64,000 bases of DNA from Pseudomonas sp. P5_109. Its GTDB lineage: Bacteria; Pseudomonadota; Gammaproteobacteria; Pseudomonadales; Pseudomonadaceae. A program made the position numbers and the translations under genes. The stretch's first letter is position 1; each line of letters begins with the position of its first letter. Positions 45,626 to 56,499 of the stretch are shown here, piece after piece. Where the stretch lies: contig NZ_CP125380.1 of NCBI RefSeq assembly GCF_034009455.1, positions 6,677,001-6,741,000 on the forward strand, in the 5' to 3' direction. Below the pieces are notes generated by a model. That model made no database searches. It saw only the letters and a program-made list of their open reading frames with translations, and was not told the origin of the DNA.

Positions 45626-46975
45626 ATGTTTGCTTTCTTTCGTCCTGCCGCACATCAGGCTCCATTGCCTGAAGAAAAAATAGACAGCACCTACCGACGC
45701 CTGCGCTGGCAGATTTTCGCCGGCATCTTCATTGGCTATGCCGGTTACTACCTGCTGCGCAAGAACTTCTCCCTGGCCATGCCGTACCTGATCGACGAAG
45801 GTTACTCCCGTGGCCAGCTGGGCCTGGCGATGTCCGCTATCGCGATTGCCTACGGCTTGTCGAAGTTTCTGATGGGCCTGGTGTCCGACCGTTCCAACCC
45901 GCGCTTCTTCCTGCCGTTCGGCCTGCTGGTGTCGGCCGGGGTGATGTTCGTATTCGGTTTCGCGCCTTGGGCGACGTCCAGCGTGACCATGATGTTCATT
46001 CTGCTGTTCATCAACGGCTGGGCGCAGGGCATGGGTTGGCCGCCGAGCGGCCGGACCATGGTGCACTGGTGGTCGCAGAAGGAACGAGGCGGCGTGGTGT
46101 CCGTGTGGAACGTGGCGCACAACGTCGGTGGCGGCCTGATCGGCCCGTTGTTCCTGATCGGCATGGGCCTGTTCAATGACTGGCACGCCGCGTTCTACGT
46201 GCCGGCAGCCGTGGCGCTGGCGGTAGCGGTGTTTGCCTTTGTGACCATGCGCGACACCCCGCAATCAGTTGGCCTGCCGCCGATCGAGCAGTACAAGAAC
46301 GACTACCCGGAAGGCTACGACGCCAGCCACGAAGAGGAATTCAGCGCCAAGGAAATCTTCGTCAAATACGTGCTGCGCAACAAAATGCTCTGGTATATCG
46401 CCATGGCCAACGTCTTTGTCTATCTGCTGCGCTATGGCGTGCTCGACTGGGCGCCGACCTACCTCAAGGAGGCCAAGGGTTTCACCGTGGATAAAACCTC
46501 GTGGGCGTACTTTTTCTACGAGTGGGCTGGTATCCCGGGCACGCTGCTGTGCGGCTGGATGTCGGACAAGATCTTCCGTGGCAACCGTGGCCTGACCGGC
46601 ATGGTGTTCATGGCACTGGTGACGGTCGCGACGCTGGTTTACTGGCTCAACCCGGCCGGCAATCCGATGGTCGACATGATCGCGCTGCTTTCCATTGGCT
46701 TCCTGATCTACGGCCCGGTGATGCTGATCGGCCTGCAGGCACTGGAACTGGCACCGAAGAAAGCGGCCGGTACGGCGGCAGGCTTCACCGGCCTGTTCGG
46801 TTACCTGGGCGGTTCGGTCGCGGCCAGTGCAGCGATGGGCTACACCGTGGACCATTTCGGTTGGGACGGCGGCTTCGTGCTGCTGGTCGGCGCTTGCCTG
46901 CTGGCGATGGCCTTCCTGGCCCCGACGCTACGGCACAAACAAGTCGCCAGTCAGGGCCGCGAAGCACTCGCTTGA
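45626..46975 (+). CDS. glpT: Glycerol-3-phosphate:phosphate antiporter
   Basis: 449 aa, MFS organophosphate transporter with 12 membrane helices. The N-terminal [20 protein letters not shown] and [20 protein letters not shown] contain the arginine used for phosphate binding in Glp[21 protein letters not shown] is the family signature. The ribosome site is TTTGGAGCTCTTG. Other glp genes are not in the window. Its 3' end overlaps the convergent chaC gene by 25 bases, so there is no room for a separate terminator. Confidence 0.95.
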   Translation: MFAFFRPAAHQAPLPEEKIDSTYRRLRWQIFAGIFIGYAGYYLLRKNFSLAMPYLIDEGYSRGQLGLAMSAIAIAYGLSKFLMGLVSDRSNPRFFLPFGLLVSAGVMFVFGFAPWATSSVTMMFILLFINGWAQGMGWPPSGRTMVHWWSQKERGGVVSVWNVAHNVGGGLIGPLFLIGMGLFNDWHAAFYVPAAVALAVAVFAFVTMRDTPQSVGLPPIEQYKNDYPEGYDASHEEEFSAKEIFVKYVLRNKMLWYIAMANVFVYLLRYGVLDWAPTYLKEAKGFTVDKTSWAYFFYEWAGIPGTLLCGWMSDKIFRGNRGLTGMVFMALVTVATLVYWLNPAGNPMVDMIALLSIGFLIYGPVMLIGLQALELAPKKAAGTAAGFTGLFGYLGGSVAASAAMGYTVDHFGWDGGFVLLVGACLLAMAFLAPTLRHKQVASQGREALA

Positions 46976-47619
46976 TCGGCCTTTGATTTACAGCGCTTGA
47001 GCCGCGCCTCCAGATTCCGGTCTGGCATGGCGTGGCTGCGCAGGGCGTGCGCGGTCTGCTCGACATAATCGCGAGTGGTGCCGTAGCGCCCGCAAGCGTT
47101 TTCGAATACATGGCTCAGCACATGGTCCGGCAAGTTGCCGGCATAGCTGGGCAGATGTCGCTCCAGAACGAATCCCAATGCCTGAACCTGGCTGCCATCT
47201 TCGAGACGGCAGTTGAGCCAGTGCGGGCGGTAGGAAGGGAAAGGCATCTCGCGCTGCCAAAGTGCGTACAACGAGGCCTCGAGTTGCTCTTCGGGCAGGC
47301 GATAGGCGAAACCGCTGCAAGAGCCGCCGCGATCAAGGCCAAACACCAGGCCGGGCATCTCCGGCGTACCACGATGTTCGTGGGACCACAGGTACAACCC
47401 GCGATGGTAGCCATGCACCCGGCCGCGAACCCGCTCAACCGCCGTGCATTCAGGGCGCCAGATCAGCGAACCATAGGCAAACAACCATACCGGTCCACCC
47501 TTGTGGCGGGCCATGGTCGACTGCATCGAGCTGAGTAATTGTTCGTGAGTGAGCTGCGGCCCCAGATCGAGCCGCGGAGGGTAAGCCAGATTCAAAAAAG
47601 CAGATTCGATGGCGCTCAT
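46951..47619 (-). CDS. ChaC-like gamma-glutamylcyclotransferase
   Basis: 222 aa. The glycine-rich substrate loop [14 protein letters not shown] is near residue 47, with later conserved stretches [40 protein letters not shown] and the C-terminal [18 protein letters not shown]. Enzymes of this type degrade glutathione to 5-oxoproline and Cys-Gly. The lysine-rich C-terminal tail overlaps glpT. An unusual set of AT-rich palindromes lies upstream of its start. Confidence 0.9.
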   Translation of the reverse strand: MSAIESAFLNLAYPPRLDLGPQLTHEQLLSSMQSTMARHKGGPVWLFAYGSLIWRPECTAVERVRGRVHGYHRGLYLWSHEHRGTPEMPGLVFGLDRGGSCSGFAYRLPEEQLEASLYALWQREMPFPSYRPHWLNCRLEDGSQVQALGFVLERHLPSYAGNLPDHVLSHVFENACGRYGTTRDYVEQTAHALRSHAMPDRNLEARLKRCKSKADQASASRP

Positions 47620-47652
47620 GGCGAATAGCGTTCAGCTCCCCGCGGGTGAAGA

Positions 47653-47812
47653 ATTACTTAATAGAACGCACCGCTGTAACAATAAGGCACATAAGTTTTA
47701 AGGCAATTTAAATGCCATGGCATCGTTCTTAAGTAATCGCCTGACAGGGATATAACCTACCGAAATTTATAAAAGTTTATAAATACCGATAGGCTATATA
47801 GGGGGTTATAAC
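47653..47812. promoter_or_regulatory. Cluster of AT-rich palindromes upstream of chaC
   Basis: Four symmetric elements occur. ATTACTTAATAGAACG (47653-47668) pairs with CGTTCTTAAGTAAT (47724-47737). GGCAATTTAAATGCC (47702-47716) and ATGCCATGGCAT (47712-47723) are near or perfect palindromes. A near-palindrome with 18-base arms centred at 47774-47775 spans 47756-47793. The region is far more AT-rich than its surroundings and has no coding frame. Confidence 0.5.
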
Positions 47813-47813
47813 C

Positions 47814-47914
47814 TGTAGGAGCGAGCCTGCTCGCGATGGTCGTTAACGATGACGCGGGGAGTCTGGCTGCCCGCGGCGTTCATGAGTCCATCGCGAGCAG
47901 GCTCGCTCCTACAG
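47814..47914. repeat. Palindromic intergenic repeat, family B
   Basis: TGTAGGAGCGAGCCTGCTCG.. and complement, directly after the reductase gene's stop and next to the AT-rich palindrome cluster. Confidence 0.9.
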
Positions 47915-47923
47915 GGGCTCGCA

Positions 47924-48892
47924 TCAGGATCTAGGCGCATACGCAAATACATCGGCGCGCATCTGATGGGCATCCATCCCAGCTTCAACCAGCGCATCCA
48001 GCGTGCCGTAGACCATGGCCGGAGAGCCGCTGGCATATACGTGCAGCGGCTTGAGATCAGGAAAATCTTCGCAGACCGCTTCATGCAACATGCCGCATCG
48101 CCCTTCCCAACTGCATTGATCGCTGACGACCTTGTGCAAGAACAGATTGGGCAGCTTCAGCCATTCGTCCCAATGTTCGACTTGATAAAAGTCTTCTGGA
48201 CGACGCACGCCCCAATACAGATGCACCGGATGCTTGAAACCCGAGGCCCGGCAATGTTCGATCAGACCGTGGACCTGGCCCATGCCGGTACCGGCGGCGA
48301 TCAATACGAGAGGACCGTCCGGCAACTCCTCCAGGTGGGTGTCGCCAAACGGCAACTCGACCCGCACCATGCTGTTGCGCTGGAGTTGTTCGATCAGGCT
48401 CAGCGCACTGGATTCGCGCGCCAGTACGTGGATTTCCAGGTCGCGCCCCGCGTGGGGTGCCGAGGCCAGGGAGAAAGCGGACTTTTCGCCGTTCTCGCGT
48501 TCGATCATCAGGTACTGACCGGCGTGGTAGCGCGGCGGTTTGCCGGCCGGGGCCCGCAGTCGCACGCGCCAGGTGTCGCCGCCCACGTCCTTGCACTCAA
48601 TGACCTGACACGACACGTTACGCACCGGCAGTTCTCCCAGCGCGAGCACGCCATCCCACAGCACGATGCAGTCTTCCAGCGGCTCCGCTATGCAAGTGTA
48701 GAACTCGCCATGATCACGCACATCGCCGGTCTGCTCGACCCGCCCTTCCACCAGCAGCGCCGCGCACACGTGGCAATTGCCGTTGCGGCAACTTTGCGGG
48801 CACTCGTAGCCCAGTCGTCGCGCGCCATCGAGAATCCGCTCGCCGGGCAATATCTCAAGCACTGCTCCGGAGGGCTGCAAGGTTACACGCAT
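47924..48892 (-). CDS. Ferredoxin-type NAD(P)H/FAD reductase (annotated in relatives as CDP-6-deoxy-delta-3,4-glucoseen reductase)
   Basis: 322 aa from the ATG at 48892, which overlaps the ubiD stop (ATGA). An N-terminal plant-type 2Fe-2S domain (about 1-90) has cysteines in CPQSCRNGNCHVCAALL and a later FYTCIAEPL. It is followed by an FAD domain (YHAGQYLMIE, AFSLASAP) and a NAD domain (VLIAAGTGMGQVHGLIE, VYASGSPAMV). It should pass electrons from NAD(P)H to a partner oxygenase or reductase. No deoxysugar genes are present, so the inherited name is doubtful. Coupling to ubiD suggests a role in ubiquinone or prenyl-FMN chemistry. Confidence 0.85.
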   Translation of the reverse strand: MRVTLQPSGAVLEILPGERILDGARRLGYECPQSCRNGNCHVCAALLVEGRVEQTGDVRDHGEFYTCIAEPLEDCIVLWDGVLALGELPVRNVSCQVIECKDVGGDTWRVRLRAPAGKPPRYHAGQYLMIERENGEKSAFSLASAPHAGRDLEIHVLARESSALSLIEQLQRNSMVRVELPFGDTHLEELPDGPLVLIAAGTGMGQVHGLIEHCRASGFKHPVHLYWGVRRPEDFYQVEHWDEWLKLPNLFLHKVVSDQCSWEGRCGMLHEAVCEDFPDLKPLHVYASGSPAMVYGTLDALVEAGMDAHQMRADVFAYAPRS

Positions 48893-50358
48893 CAATCTAT
48901 TCCTAACTGATTCCAGATGGCATCGATCCGCTGGGTCACGGCATCGTCCTTGACGATGACGCGGCCCCACTCGCGGGTAGTTTCGCCCGGCCATTTATGC
49001 GTGGCATCGAGGCCCATTTTCGACCCCAGGCCGGACACCGGCGAAGCGAAGTCCAGGTAGTCGATCGGCGTGTTGTCGATCATCACCGTGTCGCGCTTGG
49101 GGTCCATGCGCGTGGTGATGGCCCAGATCACGTCATTCCAGTCCCGGGCGTTGATATCGTCGTCGGTGACGATAACGAACTTGGTGTACATGAACTGTCG
49201 CAAAAACGACCAGACACCCAGCATTACCCGCTTGGCGTGGCCCGGATACGACTTTTTCATGGTCACGATGGCCATGCGGTACGAGCAACCTTCGGGCGGC
49301 AGATAGAAATCGGTGATCTCCGGGAACTGCTTCTGCAGGATCGGCACGAACACTTCATTCAACGCCACGCCGAGTATCGCTGGCTCATCCGGTGGACGGC
49401 CGGTGTAGGTGCTGTGATAGATCGGCTTGATCCGGTGGGTGATGCGCTCGACGGTGAACACCGGGAAGCTGTCGACTTCGTTGTAGTAACCGGTGTGGTC
49501 ACCGTACGGACCTTCATCGGCCATCTCGCCCGGGTGGATCACGCCTTCGAGGATGATTTCGGCGGTGGCTGGCACTTGCAGGTCGTTGCCGCGGCACTTC
49601 ACCAGCTCAGTGCGGTTACCGCGCAACAGGCCTGCGAAGGCGTATTCGGAAAGGCTATCGGGCACCGGCGTCACGGCGCCGAGAATGGTCGCAGGGTCAG
49701 CGCCCAGCGCGACGGCAACAGGGAACGGTTGGCCCGGATGCTTTTCGCACCACTCGCGATAATCCAGCGCACCGCCACGGTGACTCAGCCAGCGCATGAT
49801 GACTTTATTGCGGCCAATCACCTGCTGACGGTAGATACCGAGGTTCTGTCGATCCTTGTTCGGTCCCTTGGTGACGGTCAGGCCCCAGGTGATCAGCGGC
49901 GCAACGTCGCCTGGCCAGCAGGTCTGTACTGGTAGCGTCGAGAGGTCGACGTCGTCGCCTTCGATGACCACTTCCTGGCAGATCGCGTCTTTGACCACCT
50001 TGGGTGCCATCGAGATGATCTTGCGGAAGATCGGCAGCTTGGACCAGGCGTCCTTCAGGCCTTTCGGCGGCTCGGGTTCCTTGAGGAACGCCAGCAGCTT
50101 GCCGATTTCGCGCAGTTCGCTGACCGCCTCGGCGCCCATGCCCAGCGCCACCCGCTCGGGGGTACCGAACAGGTTGCCGAGCACCGGGATGTCATAGCCG
50201 GTGGGCTTTTCGAAAAGCAGGGCCGGGCCCTTGGCGCGCAAGGTACGGTCGCAGACCTCGGTCATTTCGAGTACTGGGGACACCGGAACCTGGATGCGCT
50301 TGAGTTCACCGCGCTGTTCCAGGCCGCTGATAAAGTCGCGCAAGTCGCGATACTGCAT
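48892..50358 (-). CDS. ubiD: 3-octaprenyl-4-hydroxybenzoate decarboxylase
   Basis: 488 aa, prenylated-FMN decarboxylase of ubiquinone synthesis. The opening [53 protein letters not shown] loop (with the catalytic E-R-E residues) and [20 protein letters not shown] are diagnostic. [20 protein letters not shown] is the metal region. The length is normal. It needs a UbiX flavin prenyltransferase encoded elsewhere. It is translationally coupled to the downstream reductase. Confidence 0.96.
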   Translation of the reverse strand: MQYRDLRDFISGLEQRGELKRIQVPVSPVLEMTEVCDRTLRAKGPALLFEKPTGYDIPVLGNLFGTPERVALGMGAEAVSELREIGKLLAFLKEPEPPKGLKDAWSKLPIFRKIISMAPKVVKDAICQEVVIEGDDVDLSTLPVQTCWPGDVAPLITWGLTVTKGPNKDRQNLGIYRQQVIGRNKVIMRWLSHRGGALDYREWCEKHPGQPFPVAVALGADPATILGAVTPVPDSLSEYAFAGLLRGNRTELVKCRGNDLQVPATAEIILEGVIHPGEMADEGPYGDHTGYYNEVDSFPVFTVERITHRIKPIYHSTYTGRPPDEPAILGVALNEVFVPILQKQFPEITDFYLPPEGCSYRMAIVTMKKSYPGHAKRVMLGVWSFLRQFMYTKFVIVTDDDINARDWNDVIWAITTRMDPKRDTVMIDNTPIDYLDFASPVSGLGSKMGLDATHKWPGETTREWGRVIVKDDAVTQRIDAIWNQLGID

Positions 50359-50458
50359 GCGTAAGCCTCGTGTTGGCCGTGGCGTTCGGGGCAGGCAGTT
50401 TAGCGCCGAACCCTCCGGTTCAGAACCATGAACTGCCGCCTGAGCAAAATTCAGATAA

Positions 50459-50487
50459 CAAAAAGCCGGGTTTCCCCGGCTTTTTGT
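50459..50487 (-). terminator. Terminator of rho
   Basis: Stem AAAAGCCGGG / CCCGGCTTTTT with a TTT-type loop, 12 bases beyond the rho stop. Confidence 0.88.
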
Positions 50488-50498
50488 GCCTGCTCGAC

Positions 50499-51758
<1,260 letters not shown>

Positions 51759-51955
51759 ATAGGAATGACGTAATCATTTATGGAGGGGGGAAATTAAGCT
51801 TTTGGCTTAATGAGGCCGCGCCGCTGAGAAGGCGACAGGATCGCGTACTTATTCGAAAAGGAGTGCGTCGGCGACGGCTAGCAGGGGGCAATGGAGAAAC
51901 CAGTGCGGGGCCGAATGTACCACCTGAGTTTGGGAGCGTCTAGCCCTGAATACGC
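51759..51955 (-). promoter_or_regulatory. rho leader/promoter region
   Basis: About 197 bases between the trxA terminator and rho. The imperfect stem AAGCTTTTGGCTTAA near 51796-51811 and GC-rich downstream bases suggest a structured leader. Rho autoregulates through its leader in E. coli; the corresponding elements cannot be located here by eye. Confidence 0.35.
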
Positions 51956-51984
51956 AAAAAGCCCCGCTATTTGCGGGGCTTTTT
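51956..51984 (-). terminator. Terminator of trxA
   Basis: Stem AAAAAGCCCCGC / GCGGGGCTTTTT with a TATTT loop, 21 bases beyond the trxA stop. Confidence 0.9.
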
Positions 51985-52005
51985 CATGACACTTTGCAGC
52001 GACGC

Positions 52006-52335
52006 TTAGATGTTGGCGTCGAGGAAAGCAGCCAGTTGCGACTTCGACAGTGCGCCGACCTTGGTCGCTTCAACGTTGCCGTTCTTGAACAGCATCAGAG
52101 TCGGGATACCGCGCACGCCATGCTTGGCCGGGGTTTCCTGGTTCTCGTCGATGTTCAGCTTGGCAACGGTCAGCTTGCCTTTGTAAGTCTCGGCAATTTC
52201 GTCCAGAACCGGAGCGATCATTTTGCAAGGGCCGCACCATTCAGCCCAGTAGTCGACCAGGACAGCGCCTTCGGCCTTGAGTACGTCGGCTTCGAAGCTA
52301 GCGTCGCTAACGTGTTTGATAAGATCGCTGCTCAT
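52006..52335 (-). CDS. trxA: Thioredoxin 1
   Basis: 109 aa, cytoplasmic disulfide reductase. Active site [12 protein letters not shown] (near residue 33-36) and the cis-proline loop [12 protein letters not shown] are present; length and the final [15 protein letters not shown] are typical. It lies upstream of rho, as in most gamma-proteobacteria. ATTCCATGAGCAGCG marks its start with a GGAGAATTCC ribosome site. Confidence 0.97.
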   Translation of the reverse strand: MSSDLIKHVSDASFEADVLKAEGAVLVDYWAEWCGPCKMIAPVLDEIAETYKGKLTVAKLNIDENQETPAKHGVRGIPTLMLFKNGNVEATKVGALSKSQLAAFLDANI

Positions 52336-52455
52336 GGAATTCTCCAGGTTGTAAGCAAAAAAACGTGGCCCATCATAGCTGCCCTTCCCTCGTTCAGGAA
52401 GGTGCAGATGATTGAGTCTCGCTATGGTGATTCATGAGTTTGGGTATAGCTCAGG

Positions 52456-53163
52456 TCATGCAGTGGCGGGAGCGATGAACGCAATTCCGGTACGCAAAGC
52501 GGCATTGCGTACGTGCTCTTGCATGGCTTTTTGCGCGGCGCCAGACGCTCGGCGAGCCAGCGCACGAAGGATCTTGCGGTGTTCCTGCCAGGTTTCCATG
52601 GCCCGCTCGGCCCGGATGAACGGTAGCTTCTGGCTCTCCAGGAAGATGTCGGCGCTGGCAGTCAGGATACTCAGCATTGCCTGATTGCCGCTGGCCAGCA
52701 GGATGCGCCGGTGGAATTCAAAGTCCAGGCGCGCCGCTGCCTCGAAGTCGCCGGACTTCAGTTCGCTGCGCATGGCGGCGACATTGTCTTCCAGTACATC
52801 GAGCTCGTCGGTACTCAAGGTTACCGCCGCCAACCCGGCCGCAAAGCCCTCCAGCGCATAACGCAACTGGAAGATATCCAGCGGCGAAGCCTGCGCCGCG
52901 AACGGCCAGCCCGGCGCTGCCTCGCCTCGCGGCAGCTCCACCGGCGCCTGCACGAACACACCTTTACCCGGCTGGATGCTGATGACGCCCAGCGCACTCA
53001 GGGACGACAAGGCCTCCCGTAAAGAAGCCCGGCTTACGCCCAGTTGCAGCGCCAGGTCCCGTTGCGAAGGCAAGGCATCCCCTGGCCCGAAGCCCTGCTC
53101 GGTAATCAGTTTGCGAATGGCTTGCAGCGCCACCTCGGGTACCGCGCGGGAGATCGAGTTCAT
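52456..53163 (-). CDS. GntR-family (FadR/FCD subfamily) regulator
   Basis: About 235 aa from the ATG at 53163 (MNSISRAVPEVALQAIRKLI). N-terminal winged helix (GPGDALPSQRDLALQLGVSR, ASLREALSSLSALGVISIQP) and a C-terminal helical FCD domain with metal/ligand residues (DFEFHRRILLASGNQ, EHRKILRALARRASGAAQKA, MQEHVRNA). It is divergent from an amino-acid-type ABC importer. A perfect dyad at 53288-53308 fits the subfamily's TnGTnnnACnA type with one mismatch, so it is the likely repressor of the importer. Confidence 0.88.
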   Translation of the reverse strand: MNSISRAVPEVALQAIRKLITEQGFGPGDALPSQRDLALQLGVSRASLREALSSLSALGVISIQPGKGVFVQAPVELPRGEAAPGWPFAAQASPLDIFQLRYALEGFAAGLAAVTLSTDELDVLEDNVAAMRSELKSGDFEAAARLDFEFHRRILLASGNQAMLSILTASADIFLESQKLPFIRAERAMETWQEHRKILRALARRASGAAQKAMQEHVRNAALRTGIAFIAPATA

Positions 53164-53287
53164 GGTTTTCCAGACGAACCAGGCCAATGTGCGCTCAGTT
53201 GTAAAGCTATTCGCGACGCCCGGCAAGTCGTGCCCCATGGGGGTTCGGTGATTTTCACGGCTGCGCCATCGGGGTGCGAAACGCAAC

Positions 53288-53308
53288 CTTACTGTTCAGA
53301 CCAGTAAG
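53288..53308. promoter_or_regulatory. Operator candidate CTTACTG-N7-CAGTAAG
   Basis: Perfect 7-base arms whose inner part TGTTCAGACCA resembles the FadR-subfamily TNGTNNNACNA box. It lies between the regulator and the ABC importer genes, 112 bases upstream of the importer start. Confidence 0.6.
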
Positions 53309-53419
53309 ACCGTGCAACGCCAGCAAAACCGCACTCTGGCACCCTCAAACAGCCATGTTGGCATGGCCCATGCTCTGTCGATCCGCAGAAATCACTTCTT
53401 GCCGATCCGGAGATTTGCC

Positions 53420-54205
53420 ATGACCCAGCGTTACAGCGCCCTCCTCGCAGCCCTGTTTGCCAGCCTGATGCTGAGCCAGGCACCCGCCCACGCCGACGGT
53501 CTGGAGGATGTGGTCAAGCGCGGCGTGCTCAAGGTTGCCGTGCCCCAGGACTTCCCGCCCTTCGGCTCGGTCGGGCCGGACATGAAGCCCCGTGGCCTCG
53601 ACATCGACACCGCGAAACTGCTGGCGGACCAGCTCAAGGTCAAACTCGAACTGACCCCGGTCAACAGCACCAATCGCATCCCGTTCCTGACCACCGGCAA
53701 GGTCGACCTGGTGATTTCCAGCCTCGGCAAGAACCCGGAGCGTGAGAAGGTCATCGACTTCTCCCGCGCCTACGCGCCGTTCTATCTCGCCGTGTTCGGT
53801 CCGCCAGATACCGACATCAAGACCCTGGACGACCTCAAGGGCAAGACCATCAGCGTCACCCGCGGCGCCATCGAAGACATCGAGCTGACCAAGGTTGCCC
53901 CCGAAGGCGTGACCATCAAACGCTTCGAAGACAACAACTCGACCATCGCCGCGTACCTGGCCGGGCAAGTCGACCTGATCGCCAGCGGCAACGTGGTGAT
54001 GGTCGCGATCAGCGAAAAGAGCCCGAAACGCGTGCCGGCGCTGAAAGTGAAGCTCAAGGATTCGCCGGTCTACGTCGGTGTGAACAAGAACGAGCCGGCG
54101 CTGCTGGATAAGGTCAACCAGATCCTCGTGACCGCCAGGACTGACGGCGCACTGGAAAAGAACGCCCTGACCTGGCTGAAAGAACCGCTGCCGGCCGATC
54201 TCTGA
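53420..54205 (+). CDS. Amino-acid-type ABC transporter periplasmic binding protein (family 3)
   Basis: 261 aa from the ATG at 53420 (MTQRYSALLAALFASLMLSQ) with a signal peptide ending AHA-DGLEDVV. SBP family 3: GVLKVAVPQDFPPFGSVGPD, PRGLDIDTAKLLADQLKVKL, FLTTGKVDLVISSLGKNPER. It lies 22 bases ahead of the first permease. The ligand is a polar or charged amino acid or a related compound; sequence alone does not tell. Confidence 0.9.
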   Translation: MTQRYSALLAALFASLMLSQAPAHADGLEDVVKRGVLKVAVPQDFPPFGSVGPDMKPRGLDIDTAKLLADQLKVKLELTPVNSTNRIPFLTTGKVDLVISSLGKNPEREKVIDFSRAYAPFYLAVFGPPDTDIKTLDDLKGKTISVTRGAIEDIELTKVAPEGVTIKRFEDNNSTIAAYLAGQVDLIASGNVVMVAISEKSPKRVPALKVKLKDSPVYVGVNKNEPALLDKVNQILVTARTDGALEKNALTWLKEPLPADL

Positions 54206-54227
54206 TTCGGCGCGCTGGAGACGTTTT

Positions 54228-54896
54228 ATGGCATATCAGTTCGATTTCCTGCCGGTGGTGAACAACACCGATCTGTTACTGCGCGGTGCGTTGTTCACCC
54301 TTGAGCTGACCGCCATCGGCGCTGTGCTCGGCGTGGGGCTGGGCATCGTCGGGGCGTTGGTGCGGGCGTGGAACATCCGGCCTTTCGCGGGGATTTTCGC
54401 GGTCTACGTCGAGTTGATCCGCAACACGCCATTCCTGGTGCAGTTGTTTTTCATCTTCTTCGGCTTGCCATCACTGGGCGTGCAGATCTCCGAATGGCAG
54501 GCAGCGGTGCTGGCGATGGTCATCAACCTCGGCGCCTATTCGACCGAGATCATCCGCGCCGGCATCCAGGCGATCCCCCGGGGTCAGCTGGAAGCCGCGG
54601 CGGCACTGGCGATGACACGTTTCGAAGCGTTCCGCCATGTAGTGTTGCTACCGGCACTGGGTAAAGTCTGGCCGGCCCTGAGCAGCCAGATCATCATCGT
54701 CATGCTCGGCTCGGCGGTGTGCTCGCAGATTGCTACGGAGGAGCTGAGCTTCGCCGCCAACTTCATTCAGTCGCGCAACTTCCGCGCTTTTGAAACCTAC
54801 GCGCTGACCACGCTGCTCTACCTGTGCATGGCACTGCTGATCCGGCAATTGCTGAACTGGATCGGCCAGCGGTTCATCGCAAGGAGCAGCCGATGA
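54228..54896 (+). CDS. Amino-acid ABC transporter permease 1
   Basis: 222 aa, HisM/HisQ-type inner membrane permease with about five helices. LFTLELTAIGAVLGVGLGIV, VYVELIRNTPFLVQLFFIFF (signature) and the ATPase loop QLEAAAALAMTRFEAFRHVVL. Its stop overlaps the next permease start (ATGA), showing tight coupling. Confidence 0.93.
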   Translation: MAYQFDFLPVVNNTDLLLRGALFTLELTAIGAVLGVGLGIVGALVRAWNIRPFAGIFAVYVELIRNTPFLVQLFFIFFGLPSLGVQISEWQAAVLAMVINLGAYSTEIIRAGIQAIPRGQLEAAAALAMTRFEAFRHVVLLPALGKVWPALSSQIIIVMLGSAVCSQIATEELSFAANFIQSRNFRAFETYALTTLLYLCMALLIRQLLNWIGQRFIARSSR

Positions 54897-55543
54897 GCGA
54901 CTTCACCTTCTGGGACATCGTGCGCAACCTGCTCACCGGCCTGCAATGGACGCTGGCGCTGTCGCTGGTGGCGTTCATTGGCGGCGGGCTGATCGGCTTG
55001 CTGATCATGGTCATGCGCATCTCGAAAAAATCCCTGCCGCGCAGTTTCGCCCGCACGTACATCGAGCTATTCCAGGGCACGCCGTTGTTGATGCAGCTGT
55101 TTCTGGTGTTTTTCGGTGTAGCACTGGCAGGACTGGAGATTTCGCCGTGGATGGCGGCGGCGATCGCGCTGACGTTGTTCACCAGCGCCTACCTGGCGGA
55201 GATCTGGCGCGGTTGCGTCGAATCGATCCCGAACGACCAATGGGAGGCTTCATCGAGCCTGGCGCTGAACCCGCTGGAGCAACTGCGCTACGTCATCCTG
55301 CCGCAGGCCCTGCGCATCGCCGTGGCGCCGACCGTGGGTTTCTCGGTGCAAGTGGTCAAAGGCACCGCCGTTACCTCGATCATCGGCTTCACCGAGCTGA
55401 CCAAGACCGGCGGCATGCTCGCCAACGCCACCTTCGAACCCTTCATGGTCTACGGCCTCGTCGCCCTCGGCTACTTCCTGCTCTGCTACCCCTTGTCGCT
55501 CAGTGCGCGCTACCTGGAAAGGAGACTGCATGCCTCTGCTTAG
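54893..55543 (+). CDS. Amino-acid ABC transporter permease 2
   Basis: 216 aa from the ATG at 54893 with AAGGAGCAGCCG upstream. TYIELFQGTPLLMQLFLVFF and the docking loop DQWEASSSLALNPLEQLRYV show the HisM/Q family. It pairs with the preceding permease to make a heterodimeric channel. The ATPase gene starts 14 bases before this gene ends. Confidence 0.93.
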   Translation: MSDFTFWDIVRNLLTGLQWTLALSLVAFIGGGLIGLLIMVMRISKKSLPRSFARTYIELFQGTPLLMQLFLVFFGVALAGLEISPWMAAAIALTLFTSAYLAEIWRGCVESIPNDQWEASSSLALNPLEQLRYVILPQALRIAVAPTVGFSVQVVKGTAVTSIIGFTELTKTGGMLANATFEPFMVYGLVALGYFLLCYPLSLSARYLERRLHASA

Positions 55544-56267
55544 AATTTCCGCCCTGCATAAATACTACGGCGACCATCATGTGCTCAAAGGCATCGACCT
55601 GTGCATCGAGGAAGGCCAGGTGGTGGCGATCATCGGCCGCAGTGGCTCGGGCAAATCGACCTTGCTGCGCACCCTCAATGGCCTGGAGTCGATCAACGAC
55701 GGCGTGATCGAAGTCGACGGCGAATACCTCGACGCCGCCCGCGCCGATCTGCGCAGCCTGCGGCAAAAAGTCGGCATGGTGTTCCAGCAGTTCAACCTGT
55801 TCCCGCACCTGACCGTGGGGGAGAACGTGATGCTGGCGCCACAGGTGGTGCAGAAAGTGCCCAAGGCCAAGGCAGCAGAGTTGGCGCGGGAGATGCTGGA
55901 ACGGGTTGGCCTGGGGGAAAAATTCGATGCCTTCCCGGATCGGTTGTCCGGCGGGCAGCAACAGCGGGTGGCGATTGCCCGTGCCCTGGCGATGTCACCG
56001 AAAGTGTTGCTGTGCGACGAAATCACCTCGGCGCTGGACCCGGAACTGGTCAACGAAGTGTTGAGCGTGGTCCGGCAACTGGCCAGGGAAGGCATGACGC
56101 TGATCATGGTCACCCACGAAATGCGCTTCGCCCGGGAGGTTGGGGATAAGTTGGTGTTCATGCATCAGGGCAAGGTGCATGAGGTTGGGGACCCAAAAGT
56201 ACTGTTCGCCAATCCGCAGACGGCGGAGCTGGCGAATTTCATCGGGACGGTCGAGGCGGGAAATTGA
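55530..56267 (+). CDS. Amino-acid ABC transporter ATP-binding protein
   Basis: 245 aa from the ATG at 55530 (MPLLRISALHKYYGDHHVLK), ribosome site GGAAAGGAGACTGC. Walker A IIGRSGSGKSTLLRTL, Q-loop VFQQFNLFPHL, signature LSGGQQQRVAIARAL, Walker B VLLCDEITSALD and H-loop MVTHEM. GlnQ/HisP type. It is the last gene of the four-gene importer and is followed by a family C repeat. Confidence 0.95.
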   Translation: MPLLRISALHKYYGDHHVLKGIDLCIEEGQVVAIIGRSGSGKSTLLRTLNGLESINDGVIEVDGEYLDAARADLRSLRQKVGMVFQQFNLFPHLTVGENVMLAPQVVQKVPKAKAAELAREMLERVGLGEKFDAFPDRLSGGQQQRVAIARALAMSPKVLLCDEITSALDPELVNEVLSVVRQLAREGMTLIMVTHEMRFAREVGDKLVFMHQGKVHEVGDPKVLFANPQTAELANFIGTVEAGN

Positions 56268-56272
56268 GTCAT

Positions 56273-56405
56273 TGTGGCGAGGGGGTTTACCCCCGTTGGG
56301 CTACGAAGTAGCCCTGAAACCTTTCCACCGAGTATCAATGACACACCGCGCTGAATGGCTTTGGGGCCGCTTCGCGGCCCAACGGAGGTAAACCCCCTCG
56401 CCACA
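56273..56405. repeat. Palindromic intergenic repeat, family C
   Basis: TGTGGCGAGGGGGTTTACCC.. and complement with a TTTACC variant of the usual core, the change mirrored in both arms. It stands between the ABC ATPase and ppx. Confidence 0.9.
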
Positions 56406-56499
56406 GGAGCTGTATTGGATCAATGCATTGAACACTGCGCGTTGGCGGCAGCCTTTGATCGTGGCACGATGTCGAGGTTATCGACCGAGACCCCCGACC

